Positions 1 through 5,895 of a stretch of 6,263 nt of DNA are shown here, in pieces (the stretch's first letter is position 1; each line of letters starts with the position of its first letter). Position numbers and translations under genes: made by a program. Below the pieces are notes generated by a model, which saw nothing but the letters and a program-made list of their open reading frames with translations, did no database searches and was not told where the DNA came from. The stretch comes from JBOHHR01 sp050740975. GTDB taxonomy: Bacteria > Pseudomonadota > Gammaproteobacteria > JBOHHR01. The stretch lies in contig JBOIEE010000210.1 in NCBI GenBank assembly GCA_050740975.1, positions 1 to 6,263 of the forward strand, given 5' to 3'.

Positions 1-774
1 TGTTACCCCAATCAATGTTTGTACGCCGAGGCCGGAAATGGCTTTGAAGCGATCGTGCGCGAGGTCAAGGACGGTAAGCTGACCATCCAACAAGTGGCGG
101 ATTATCGAAGCGCACGCAACGCCGTATGGGGGATCCGGGCGCGCAACCGCGAGCAAAACTTCGCCCTCAACCTACTCATGGACTCGGACATCGATTTCGT
201 CACCTTGCTCGGCCCAGCCGGTACCGGTAAGACTCTACTCGCCTTGGCGGCTGGGTTGACCCAGACCCTGGACATGAAGCGCTACCGGGAGATCGTGATG
301 ACGCGGGTTACGGTGCCGGTAGGCGAGGACATCGGATTTCTGCCCGGCACCGAAGAAGAGAAGATGACGCCTTGGATGGGCGCTTTATTGGATAATCTGG
401 AGGTCTTGACCCAGAACAGCGAAGGAGGCGAATGGGGTCGCGCGGCTACCGCCGAGCTATTGCAACAGCGGATTAAGATCCGCTCCCTGAATTTTATGCG
501 CGGGCGTACTTTTTTGAATCGTTATCTCATCCTGGATGAAGCTCAAAACCTAACCTCCAAGCAAATGAAAACCTTGGTAACACGGGCCGGTCCGGGCACC
601 AAAATCGTCTGCCTGGGCAATATCGCTCAGATCGACACCCCATACCTCAGCGAAACCACTTCTGGGTTGACTTACGTCGTGGATCGGTTTAAAGCTTGGC
701 CTCACAGCGGCCATATTGTGCTCATGCGAGGAGAGCGCTCGCGCTTGGCAGATTTTGCGACCGAAGCATTATGA
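1..774 (+). CDS. PhoH-family ATPase, C-terminal part (probable PIN-PhoH protein, 5' truncated by window)
   Basis: The reading frame is open from base 1 with no stop, so the gene begins upstream of the window; the TTG at 19 is not a credible start. What remains is a complete PhoH-type P-loop ATPase domain. Walker A GPAGTGKT lies at 211-234, Walker B ILDEAQ at 529-546, and the conserved PhoH blocks MTRVTVPVG, DIGFLPGTEEEKM, AQIDTPYL, GLTYVVDRFK and the terminal RGERSRLA are all present. The segment WGIRARNREQNFALNLL just before the P-loop is typical of the linker in proteins that carry an N-terminal PIN nuclease domain, so a PIN-PhoH fusion (family usually about 440-470 residues) is inferred, although the PIN domain itself is not visible. 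PhoH proteins are cytoplasmic ATPases associated with RNA metabolism; the exact role of PIN-PhoH fusions in this group is not settled. The gene ends with TGA at 772-774, 40 bp before an inverted-repeat element. No terminator is evident directly after it. Confidence 0.93.
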   Translation, partial: CYPNQCLYAEAGNGFEAIVREVKDGKLTIQQVADYRSARNAVWGIRARNREQNFALNLLMDSDIDFVTLLGPAGTGKTLLALAAGLTQTLDMKRYREIVMTRVTVPVGEDIGFLPGTEEEKMTPWMGALLDNLEVLTQNSEGGEWGRAATAELLQQRIKIRSLNFMRGRTFLNRYLILDEAQNLTSKQMKTLVTRAGPGTKIVCLGNIAQIDTPYLSETTSGLTYVVDRFKAWPHSGHIVLMRGERSRLADFATEAL

Positions 775-814
775 GTACGGCGGGTTAATTCGCTTCGGTT
801 ACGTCCTGGTTGCG

Positions 815-834
815 AGGAGCCTGTCGGACTTAGG
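815..834 (+). repeat. Left terminal inverted repeat of the 230 bp element
   Basis: This 20-base arm has an exact reverse complement at 1025-1044. It begins AGGAGCCTGT and ends GACTTAGG. An exact 20-base match within about 200 bp is very unlikely by chance, and this pair is what defines the element boundaries. Confidence 0.85.
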
Positions 835-855
835 GAACCGTAGCGAGGCGAGTGT

Positions 856-985
856 AAAATCGGGACAGATTTTCGATCATCTGAGGCGAATGGTGGTAAC
901 TATTTAACGACAAATCCGCCGGGAGCGGATTTGAACGCCAGCCCCGCAGGGGTGAGGCGCAGGGAAGCGCCGAATAAAATGATCG
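856..985. repeat. Cluster of hairpin-forming inverted repeats inside the element
   Basis: Several stems are directly visible. AAAATC 856-861 pairs with GATTTT 868-873 (loop 6). AAATCCGC 912-919 pairs with GCGGATTT 925-932 (loop 5). CCCC 942-945 pairs with GGGG 949-952, flanked by CGCC 936-939 and GGCG 956-959. GGCGC 956-960 pairs alternatively with GCGCC 967-971. An enclosing pair CGATCAT 874-880 / ATGATCG 979-985 brackets the last set. The nested arrangement gives the element strong folding potential as single-stranded DNA or RNA. This is typical of REP/MITE-type repeats. Whether a stable RNA is made is not known. Confidence 0.6.
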
Positions 986-1024
986 GAACTATGAACCGAT
1001 TCCCCACCGCCGCAGTAGGTTCTT

Positions 1025-1044
1025 CCTAAGTCCGACAGGCTCCT
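1025..1044 (-). repeat. Right terminal inverted repeat of the 230 bp element
   Basis: This is the exact inverted copy of 815-834. It lies 38 bp upstream of the djlA start codon, so any djlA promoter or leader sequence must overlap the element or sit in the short remaining gap. Confidence 0.85.
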
Positions 1045-1082
1045 AGGGCTGGCGCTGCTTCGGCTCCGTCCGGGGTGAAACA

Positions 1083-1871
1083 ATGGGTTGGTGGGGAAAG
1101 GTCATCGGTGGTGCGTTTGGCTTCATGCTTGGGGGCCCCCTTGGCGCCGTGCTTGGCGCTGCTTTGGGCCACAATCTCGACAAAGGTCTGAATACGCTAC
1201 CGAACGCCGGGTCGCGCACGGACAGGGAGCGGGTGCAAACAGCCTTCTTTACTGCAACGTTTTCGGTCATGGGGCATCTGTGCAAATCCGATGGCCGCGT
1301 CTCTGAGCATGAGATCGCCATGGCTCGCAACATCATGCACCAGATGGACTTGTCGAGCAGCCAACAACAGCTTGGCATGCGTTTGTTCCAGGAGGGAAAA
1401 CAAGGCGAGTTTCCGCTTGATGACGTTCTCCTTCAGCTGCGCCATGAAGCGCGTAATCGCCGCAGCCTGCTGCGCATGTTCTTGGAAATACAATTGGCGG
1501 CCGCGTACGCCGATGGCGCGTTAGACTCCATAGAGAAGCGTCTGCTGCTACAGATCTGCGATCGCATCGGGGTCTCACGCGCGGAATACGAACGCCTTGA
1601 GGCGATGGTAGGCGCGCAAATGCACTTCCGGGGAGCTAAAGCGCAGACCCGAGCGAAGGGAAGATTGGAAGACGCCTATGCCATACTCAACGTCACTTCC
1701 GAGGCAAAATTGGACGAGATTAAGCGTGCCTACCGCCGTCTGCTGAGCCAGCACCACCCGGATAAGCTGGTCGCCAAAGGATTACCGGAAGAGATGATGA
1801 AACTGGCCGCGCAAAAGACACACGAAATCCGCCAAGCCTATGAACAAATCCGTGAAGCACGTGGGTTTTAG
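1083..1871 (+). CDS. djlA: Membrane-anchored DnaJ-like co-chaperone DjlA
   Basis: The 262-residue product matches the DjlA architecture and length (E. coli DjlA is about 270 residues). Residues 1-32 form a glycine-rich hydrophobic anchor with GxxxG-like spacing (GGAFGFMLGGPLGAVLGAAL), which in this family spans the inner membrane and promotes dimerisation. Residues about 50-180 form a TerB-like helical domain with acidic motifs KSDGRVSEHE (68-77) and ADGALDSIEK (143-152). Residues about 195-262 form a J domain with the HPD motif at 225-227 (QHHPDKL), which stimulates DnaK ATPase activity. The protein is expected to act as a cytoplasm-facing DnaK co-chaperone. The ATG at 1083 is chosen because the anchor begins immediately after it and a GGGGTGA purine-rich site lies at 1072-1078. 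The gene sits 38 bp downstream of the inverted-repeat element, and no clear promoter was found between them. Confidence 0.93.
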   Translation: MGWWGKVIGGAFGFMLGGPLGAVLGAALGHNLDKGLNTLPNAGSRTDRERVQTAFFTATFSVMGHLCKSDGRVSEHEIAMARNIMHQMDLSSSQQQLGMRLFQEGKQGEFPLDDVLLQLRHEARNRRSLLRMFLEIQLAAAYADGALDSIEKRLLLQICDRIGVSRAEYERLEAMVGAQMHFRGAKAQTRAKGRLEDAYAILNVTSEAKLDEIKRAYRRLLSQHHPDKLVAKGLPEEMMKLAAQKTHEIRQAYEQIREARGF

Positions 1872-1927
1872 TTACCCCAAGCATACTTACCTAAAATAGC
1901 TGTCGAGCGGCAGCACTCGGCCTTACG

Positions 1928-1977
1928 AAAAAATTTTGTGGATTACTATTGACATCGTAATTCGGCGCCCTTATTAT
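1928..1977 (+). promoter_or_regulatory. Sigma70-type promoter for the phasin gene
   Basis: A perfect -35 box TTGACA at 1949-1954 is followed by a 17-base spacer and a near-perfect -10 box TATTAT at 1972-1977. An A6T4 tract at 1928-1937 lies where an UP element would stimulate RNA polymerase. The predicted transcription start is about 1984, giving a leader of about 44 nt before the phasin ATG at 2028, with a strong AGGAG ribosome binding site at 2015-2019 (8 nt spacing). Together these predict strong expression unless repressed. Confidence 0.8.
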
Positions 1978-1978
1978 G

Positions 1979-1989
1979 TTGCAGTGCAA
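1979..1989. promoter_or_regulatory. Palindromic operator candidate over the phasin transcription start
   Basis: TTGCAGTGCAA is a perfect odd palindrome (TTGCA-G-TGCAA) that begins one base after the -10 hexamer and spans the predicted start site. A repressor bound there would block transcription initiation. Phasin genes in other proteobacteria are commonly repressed by PhaR/PhbR-type regulators that recognise TGC/GCA-rich sites, so PhaR is the leading candidate; this is inference, since no phaR gene is in the window. Confidence 0.55.
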
Positions 1990-2027
1990 TATCCATTTAT
2001 CCTTAAACCCAGTGAGGAGATTTTGAA

Positions 2028-2408
2028 ATGAAAACCGATGTAAACAAGCCTTACCTTGAGTGGTGCGACCGGGCTTCTGGCAGCGTCAAACAGCTTGGCG
2101 AGCTGGGCCAGACGGCGGCACAAGAATTTGCGTCGCATTATATCAAACAGACCAATAACGTGTTTGATTTTGGGAAGGAACAAGCGTCCGTGCTTTGCAG
2201 CGCCAAGGACATCGAGAGTGCGCTTTCCGCGCAAGAGAACTTTGTAACGGAATGGCAGACCCTGCTCGTTGAGCACATGGAGCAAACGCTCGATCTGGTA
2301 AATAAGCAGGGGGAGCGATTCACCGGCTGGTGGACCGACGGTGCAAGCTACTGGAAAGACGCTTTCGTTCCGCCTTACACCCCGCTTACGGGCAAAAAAC
2401 CAGCTTAG
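2028..2408 (+). CDS. Phasin family protein (polyhydroxyalkanoate granule-associated)
   Basis: The 126-residue product is almost entirely amphipathic helix with the layout of small phasins: an N-terminal region (YLEWCDRASGSVKQLGELGQ, residues 9-28), a central FDFGKEQA (46-53) and AQENFVTEWQTLL (68-80), and a polar C-terminal tail ending TGKKPA. There is no signal peptide or membrane segment. Phasins coat polyhydroxyalkanoate granules in the cytoplasm and control their size and number. The ATG at 2028 has an AGGAG site 8 nt upstream and a strong promoter ahead of it. An intrinsic terminator begins 17 bp after the stop, so the gene is probably monocistronic. No PHA synthase, thiolase or reductase gene is in the window, so the link to PHA is by family only. 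Some phasin-like proteins have other roles. Confidence 0.8.
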   Translation: MKTDVNKPYLEWCDRASGSVKQLGELGQTAAQEFASHYIKQTNNVFDFGKEQASVLCSAKDIESALSAQENFVTEWQTLLVEHMEQTLDLVNKQGERFTGWWTDGASYWKDAFVPPYTPLTGKKPA

Positions 2409-2425
2409 TCTGTTACGCCCCGTCC

Positions 2426-2469
2426 GCCGTTTGGACCAGCCGCCAGGTCCAAGCGGCACCTTCCTTTTT
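2426..2469 (+). terminator. Rho-independent terminator of the phasin gene
   Basis: A 12 bp stem (2426-2437 with 2446-2457, one G.T wobble, core TTGGACC/GGTCCAA) encloses the 8-base loop AGCCGCCA. It is followed by a T-rich run (TTCCTTTTT, 2461-2469) after three bases. It begins 17 bp past the phasin stop codon, which is the expected position. Confidence 0.85.
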
Positions 2470-2589
2470 CGCGGTCATGCATTCTCGAAGCCGGTCTTTC
2501 CGCCGCCGGCCCAGTGTGGGAGATCCCCCGACGGAATCACACGGCGTCAACAAAGAGTGAGACTGGCGCCAGCATCGCCGAACAGTGTC

Positions 2590-2838
2590 CTCGCCAGCGG
2601 GCTTCGGGTGCCAGATCCGGGCGCTTGGCTCGCCACCTATGTCCTTGGCCCTGATATCGCCACGGGTAGCTTAGTGACGGCCTTGGATGCTTATGAGCCC
2701 GATGCTATCCCCATACACGCGCTCTACCTCGATCGCCGCCACCTCTGCGCGGCCGTGCGCAGTTTTGTCGAATTCTTGCAGACACGGTTTCAGATCCCGG
2801 CAAGTTGGGATCCAGGGAAACAAGTCGCGCTGATCTGA
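2590..2838 (+). pseudogene. Relic of a LysR-type transcriptional regulator (C-terminal end of effector domain)
   Basis: From about 2629 to 2800 the frame encodes LATYVLGPDIATGSLV, then AYEPDAIPIHALYLDRRHL and VRSFVEFLQTRF, ending at TGA 2836-2838. This is the characteristic C-terminal end of LysR-type substrate-binding domains (pattern LPTYVLGPDI...G.LV..L..Y.P...PI.A.Y..RRHL..KVR.F.DFL). No DNA-binding domain or remaining effector domain precedes it: upstream in this frame the sequence does not resemble the family and runs back through the phasin terminator and gene. Just upstream, the +1-shifted frame reads PAGFGCQI near 2594-2617, resembling the preceding LysR block (AGLGI..LPT), and a VNKE segment ending in TGA at 2558-2560. 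The relic may therefore extend to about 2545 with a frameshift near 2620 and an internal stop. It is interpreted as a decayed gene. Its original target is unknown. Confidence 0.7.
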
Positions 2839-2839
2839 G

Positions 2840-2856
2840 CTCTGGGCAAGCCAGAG
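2840..2856. repeat. Short hairpin downstream of the LysR relic
   Basis: CTCTGG 2840-2845 and CCAGAG 2851-2856 form a perfect 6 bp stem with a 5-base loop, two bases after the stop of the LysR relic. No T-tract follows, so it is at best a weak processing or attenuation structure, or a remnant of the lost gene's terminator. Confidence 0.35.
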
Positions 2857-2899
2857 TAACGACCGCTATACGATCGCCGGCATTAAGTGGTATCGCAGG

Positions 2900-2921
2900 A
2901 CGGAAGTTTCTATACTTCCGT
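2900..2921. promoter_or_regulatory. Perfect 8 bp inverted repeat upstream of the radical SAM gene
   Basis: ACGGAAGT 2900-2907 and ACTTCCGT 2914-2921 form a perfect inverted repeat with a 6-base spacer, ending 33 bp before the chosen start codon at 2955. A -10-like TATACT (2911-2916) lies inside it with only a poor -35 match upstream. The element could be an operator overlapping a promoter, or an RNA hairpin in the leader. No T-tract follows, so a terminator is unlikely. Confidence 0.45.
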
Positions 2922-2943
2922 ACCTTAAACAATCGGGCTTGCC

Positions 2944-2948
2944 GGAGG
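2944..2948 (+). promoter_or_regulatory. Ribosome binding site fixing the radical SAM start
   Basis: GGAGG at 2944-2948 is spaced 6 nt from the ATG at 2955. The ATG at 2949 directly abuts it and is too close, and the ATG at 2805 would add 50 residues that are unlike the family and overlap the LysR relic. This decides for 2955. Confidence 0.75.
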
Positions 2949-2954
2949 ATGTCC

Positions 2955-4616
2955 ATGCACAACAACTATCACCGCATCTTAATGGTTTACCCGCTATTCC
3001 CGCCCACCTACTGGGGTTCCCAATACTACCTGCCTCTGGTCGGCAAAAAAGCCGCCATGCCGCCCCTGGGGCTCATCACCATCGCTGCAATGACTCCGGA
3101 GAGCTATGACATTCGGGTAGTGGACTTGAACTGCGGGCCACTCGAAAAAAGCGATCTGGACTGGGCGGACATGGTTTGCTTTTCCGCCATGCTGACTCAG
3201 AAGTCGTCCTTGTTCAACACAGCCGAGCGCTGCCGAGCCGCAGGCAAATTAGTGGTCTTCGGCGGTCCGTATCCCACCGGCTGCCCGGAGGAATGCGCGC
3301 CGCACTGCGATGTGATGATCCTGAACGAAGGCGAGATCACCTGGCGGGCCTTTCTCAAGGATCTTGAAAGCGGGGCCTATCAGTCGATTTACACGACCGA
3401 CGAGAAACCGGACGTCACGCAAACGCCTGTGCCCCGCTTTGAGCTGCTCAATATCGATGATTACGCCATGATCCCCATTCAGTTCTCCCGGGGATGCCCC
3501 TTCATGTGCGAGTTCTGCGACATCATCGTGATGTTCGGGCGCCGGCCTCGGACCAAAAGCCCGGAGCAGATGCTGGCCGAGCTCGATGCCGTATACGAGA
3601 GCGGTTTCCGGGGGGTGATCTTCATCGTCGATGACAACTTCATCGGCAACAAGAAGGAAGCCAAGAAGCTCTTGGCCGCGATCATCGACTGGAACGCTAA
3701 GCGCAGTCATCCGTTTTTCTATGGCACCGAAGTGACAGCCAATGTCACAGAAGATAAGGAGATGCTGGATCTATTAGTTAAGGCGCATTTCATCTGGCTG
3801 TTTATGGGGCTGGAGTCGCCCTCGGCCGAGAGCTTGCGGGAGACCCGCAAAATGCAAAACTTGAGGGGATCCTTGGTCGATATTGTCAAAACGATCCAGC
3901 AAGCGGGTCTGATCGTCTATGGCTCCTTTATCTTCGGTTTCGACAATGACAAGGAAGACATCTTCAAGCGTCAGATCGACTTCATCTCCGAGTCCGCGAT
4001 CCCCAATGCCAGCATCGGTCCCTTGGTGGCGCTGCCACGCACGCCGCTGTATACGCGCATGAAACAAACAGGCCGTTTGATCGAGGAGGCGACCGGCGAT
4101 GAAGACCGCACCATAGCCTCCGGCTACACCAACATCGTCACGTGCATCCCGCGCCAACGCCTGTTCGAAGGACACCTGGAGATCATAAAAACGATCTATG
4201 CTCCCGAAGCCTATTTCCAGAGGTGCATGGATCTCCTGTGCCGTTTAGGGCGTCCTTCCTCGCTATTCGGTCGAATCAAGCGGGTATTTTTATTGAGTGC
4301 CTTTGGGGTCAGAAACATCGTCACCAAGATCATCAAGAAGCAGACTTCGGTTCCTGCCCTCCTCGCCCAATACAAGCGGCAACGCCAGATCTATCGCCAA
4401 TTTCCCAGCGAATTCAAGCTGGCCAGCCAACGGTTTACGCGTGAAGTCATGAAAAAGTGCCCGGATCACATCCCCTTCATCCCCCATTTCATCACCATGG
4501 GGTATCACTATTACATGTTCACCTTCGATCACGTGGCGCCCGGGCTTACCGCTCTGCTGGAGAAAGAGTTGGCGCAAGCGCAGGAGCAGGAAAAAATGCA
4601 GGCGCCGGCGGCGTGA
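2955..4616 (+). CDS. B12-binding domain radical SAM protein, HpnP-like / DUF4070 type
   Basis: From the ATG at 2955 the product has 553 residues. Residues about 6-150 form a cobalamin-binding Rossmann-like domain (RILMVYPLFPP, MPPLGLITIAAMTP, VFGGPYPTG). The axial-histidine DxHxxG motif is absent: the matching place reads DLNCG (57-61). The radical SAM domain follows, with the [4Fe-4S] cysteines C181, C185 and C188 in RGCPFMCEFCDI, then IVDDNFIGNKK (224-234), MGLESPSAESL (284-294) and FIFGFDNDKED (326-336). Residues about 420-550 form an extra C-terminal domain of the DUF4070 type. Enzymes of this class use S-adenosylmethionine and cobalamin, often to methylate unreactive carbons. The motif pattern resembles the hopanoid C-2 methylase HpnP from memory, but the N-terminal block differs and no hopanoid gene lies nearby, so the substrate is unknown. 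argG follows after 43 bp on the same strand. Confidence 0.88.
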   Translation: MHNNYHRILMVYPLFPPTYWGSQYYLPLVGKKAAMPPLGLITIAAMTPESYDIRVVDLNCGPLEKSDLDWADMVCFSAMLTQKSSLFNTAERCRAAGKLVVFGGPYPTGCPEECAPHCDVMILNEGEITWRAFLKDLESGAYQSIYTTDEKPDVTQTPVPRFELLNIDDYAMIPIQFSRGCPFMCEFCDIIVMFGRRPRTKSPEQMLAELDAVYESGFRGVIFIVDDNFIGNKKEAKKLLAAIIDWNAKRSHPFFYGTEVTANVTEDKEMLDLLVKAHFIWLFMGLESPSAESLRETRKMQNLRGSLVDIVKTIQQAGLIVYGSFIFGFDNDKEDIFKRQIDFISESAIPNASIGPLVALPRTPLYTRMKQTGRLIEEATGDEDRTIASGYTNIVTCIPRQRLFEGHLEIIKTIYAPEAYFQRCMDLLCRLGRPSSLFGRIKRVFLLSAFGVRNIVTKIIKKQTSVPALLAQYKRQRQIYRQFPSEFKLASQRFTREVMKKCPDHIPFIPHFITMGYHYYMFTFDHVAPGLTALLEKELAQAQEQEKMQAPAA

Positions 4617-4659
4617 TTCGGCTAAGCGATCACCGCATTGTCGGGTTAAGCCTCTAAAG

Positions 4660-5895
4660 ATGTCTTTTGACCCCCACAGTGGACCTATCCGCAAGGTAGT
4701 GCTCGCTTATTCCGGCGGGCTCGATACCTCGGTGATCCTGAAGTGGCTACAGGAACATTACCACTGCGAGGTGGTTACTTTTACGGCGGATGTCGGTCAG
4801 GGTGAGGAGCTGGAGCCAGCACGTGCTAAGGCGCGCGCGATGGGAATCAAGGAGATCTTCATCGATGATTTGAAAGAAGAGTTCGCCCGTGATTTCGTCT
4901 TTCCCATGTTCCGTTCCAATGCCCAGTACGAAGGCGAATACCTCCTCGGGACCTCGATCGCGCGGCCCTTGATCGCCAAGCGCCTGGTCGAGATCGCCGA
5001 GGTGACCGGGGCGGACGCCATCGCCCACGGGGCTACCGGCAAGGGCAATGACCAGGTGCGCTTTGAGCTCGGCGCCTACGCGCTGCGCCCAGACATCACG
5101 ATCATTGCGCCTTGGCGCGAGTGGGATCTAAATTCTCGCGAGCGGCTGCTGGATTACGCCGCGGAGCATCAGATCCCGGTCGAGATGAAGCGCGGCACCC
5201 AATCGCCTTACTCCATGGACGCTAATCTGCTGCACATATCGTATGAAGGCGGACCGCTGGAAGACCCCTGGTGCGAACCCGAAGCGGATATGTGGCGCTG
5301 GACGGCGGCTCCAGAGGCTGCTCCGGATAAACCGACCTACGTGGAGCTGACCTACGCCCGGGGGGATGTCGTGGCCATCGATGGCGAATATCTGTCGCCG
5401 GCGACGGTGCTGGCGCGGCTAAACGAGATCGGCGGCACGCATGCCGTTGGAAGGTTGGACATCGTTGAGAATCGCTACGTGGGAATGAAATCCCGCGGCT
5501 GCTACGAGACCCCGGGCGGAACCGTCCTGCTGAAAGCGCACCGCGCCATCGAGTCCATCACCTTAGACCGAGAGGTGGCACATCTGAAGGATGAGCTCAT
5601 GCCGCGCTATGCTGTGCTCATCTACAACGGCTACTGGTGGAGTCCCGAGCGTAAGATGCTGCAAGAGATGATCGACACCTCGCAGTGGCAGGTAAACGGG
5701 GTGGTGCGGCTCAAGCTCTACAAAGGCAATGTGACCGTGGTCGGCAGGCGCTCGGAGAGCGATAGTCTCTTCGACAGGGCTGTCGCGAGCTTTGAAGACG
5801 ATGCAGGTGCTTACGCCCAAGCCGACGCCAGCGGTTTTATCAAGCTCCAGGCGCTACGCCTGCGCATCGCCGGCAAGAAGCGGGGCATGTTCTAG
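4660..5895 (+). CDS. argG: Argininosuccinate synthase
   Basis: The 411-residue product is full length for the short (about 400-residue) bacterial form. It catalyses ATP-dependent condensation of citrulline and aspartate to argininosuccinate, the penultimate step of arginine synthesis in the cytoplasm. The N-terminal PP-loop AYSGGLDTSVILKWL (16-30) binds ATP. FTADVGQGEE (41-50), GATGKGNDQVRFE (124-136), SPYSMDANLLHIS (182-194) and KSRGCYETPGG (277-287) are the conserved substrate-binding blocks. All key segments are intact. The ATG at 4660 places the P-loop at the usual distance from the N-terminus. No good Shine-Dalgarno sequence is seen (only AAG-type matches), so translation may be partly coupled to the upstream radical SAM gene 43 bp away. 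An own promoter was not found in that gap. The gene is convergent with the ABC transporter ATPase downstream. Confidence 0.97.
   Translation: MSFDPHSGPIRKVVLAYSGGLDTSVILKWLQEHYHCEVVTFTADVGQGEELEPARAKARAMGIKEIFIDDLKEEFARDFVFPMFRSNAQYEGEYLLGTSIARPLIAKRLVEIAEVTGADAIAHGATGKGNDQVRFELGAYALRPDITIIAPWREWDLNSRERLLDYAAEHQIPVEMKRGTQSPYSMDANLLHISYEGGPLEDPWCEPEADMWRWTAAPEAAPDKPTYVELTYARGDVVAIDGEYLSPATVLARLNEIGGTHAVGRLDIVENRYVGMKSRGCYETPGGTVLLKAHRAIESITLDREVAHLKDELMPRYAVLIYNGYWWSPERKMLQEMIDTSQWQVNGVVRLKLYKGNVTVVGRRSESDSLFDRAVASFEDDAGAYAQADASGFIKLQALRLRIAGKKRGMF

Larger units (their letters stand above)
815..1044. mobile_element. MITE-like non-autonomous element with 20 bp perfect terminal inverted repeats
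   Basis: A 230 bp block between the PhoH-family gene and djlA is bounded by a perfect 20 bp inverted repeat: left arm AGGAGCCTGTCGGACTTAGG at 815-834 and its exact reverse complement at 1025-1044. The pairing continues imperfectly inward: 835-839 (GAACC) pairs with 1018-1022 (GGTTC) after a 2-base bulge, then short matches join 841-845 to 1011-1017. The interior has no credible gene but contains several hairpins. Small size, long TIRs, no transposase and an intergenic location fit a miniature inverted-repeat transposable element, or possibly a large REP-like palindromic repeat. No clear target-site duplication is visible just outside the ends (TTGCG on the left, AGGGC on the right), so recent transposition cannot be shown. 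The mobilising transposase family cannot be decided from this window. Confidence 0.7.

Noticed and set aside
716..907. 63-residue plus-strand open frame overlapping the end of the PhoH gene and the inverted-repeat element
   Set aside because: It starts inside the PhoH coding frame, crosses the left inverted repeat, has no family resemblance and no ribosome binding site.
975..980. TAAAAT as a -10 box for djlA within the element
   Set aside because: No acceptable -35 hexamer lies 16-18 bases upstream, so a promoter cannot be supported.
1899..1914. Possible djlA terminator (GCTGTC/GGCAGC stem)
   Set aside because: The stem is only 6 bp with a wobble and no T-run follows directly; the nearest A/T tract is better explained as an UP element of the phasin promoter.
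1974..2459. 161-residue minus-strand open frame opposite the phasin gene
   Set aside because: It is the antisense shadow of the phasin and its terminator, with no recognisable protein features; the plus-strand gene has promoter, RBS and terminator.
2805..2954. Upstream start giving the radical SAM protein 50 extra residues
   Set aside because: The extension is not family-like, overlaps the LysR relic and both inverted repeats, and lacks an RBS, whereas 2955 has GGAGG at 6 nt spacing.
3249..3710. 153-residue minus-strand open frame inside the radical SAM gene
   Set aside because: It is opposite the conserved cobalamin and radical SAM segments and shows no domain; shadow frames of this length are common in GC-rich genes.
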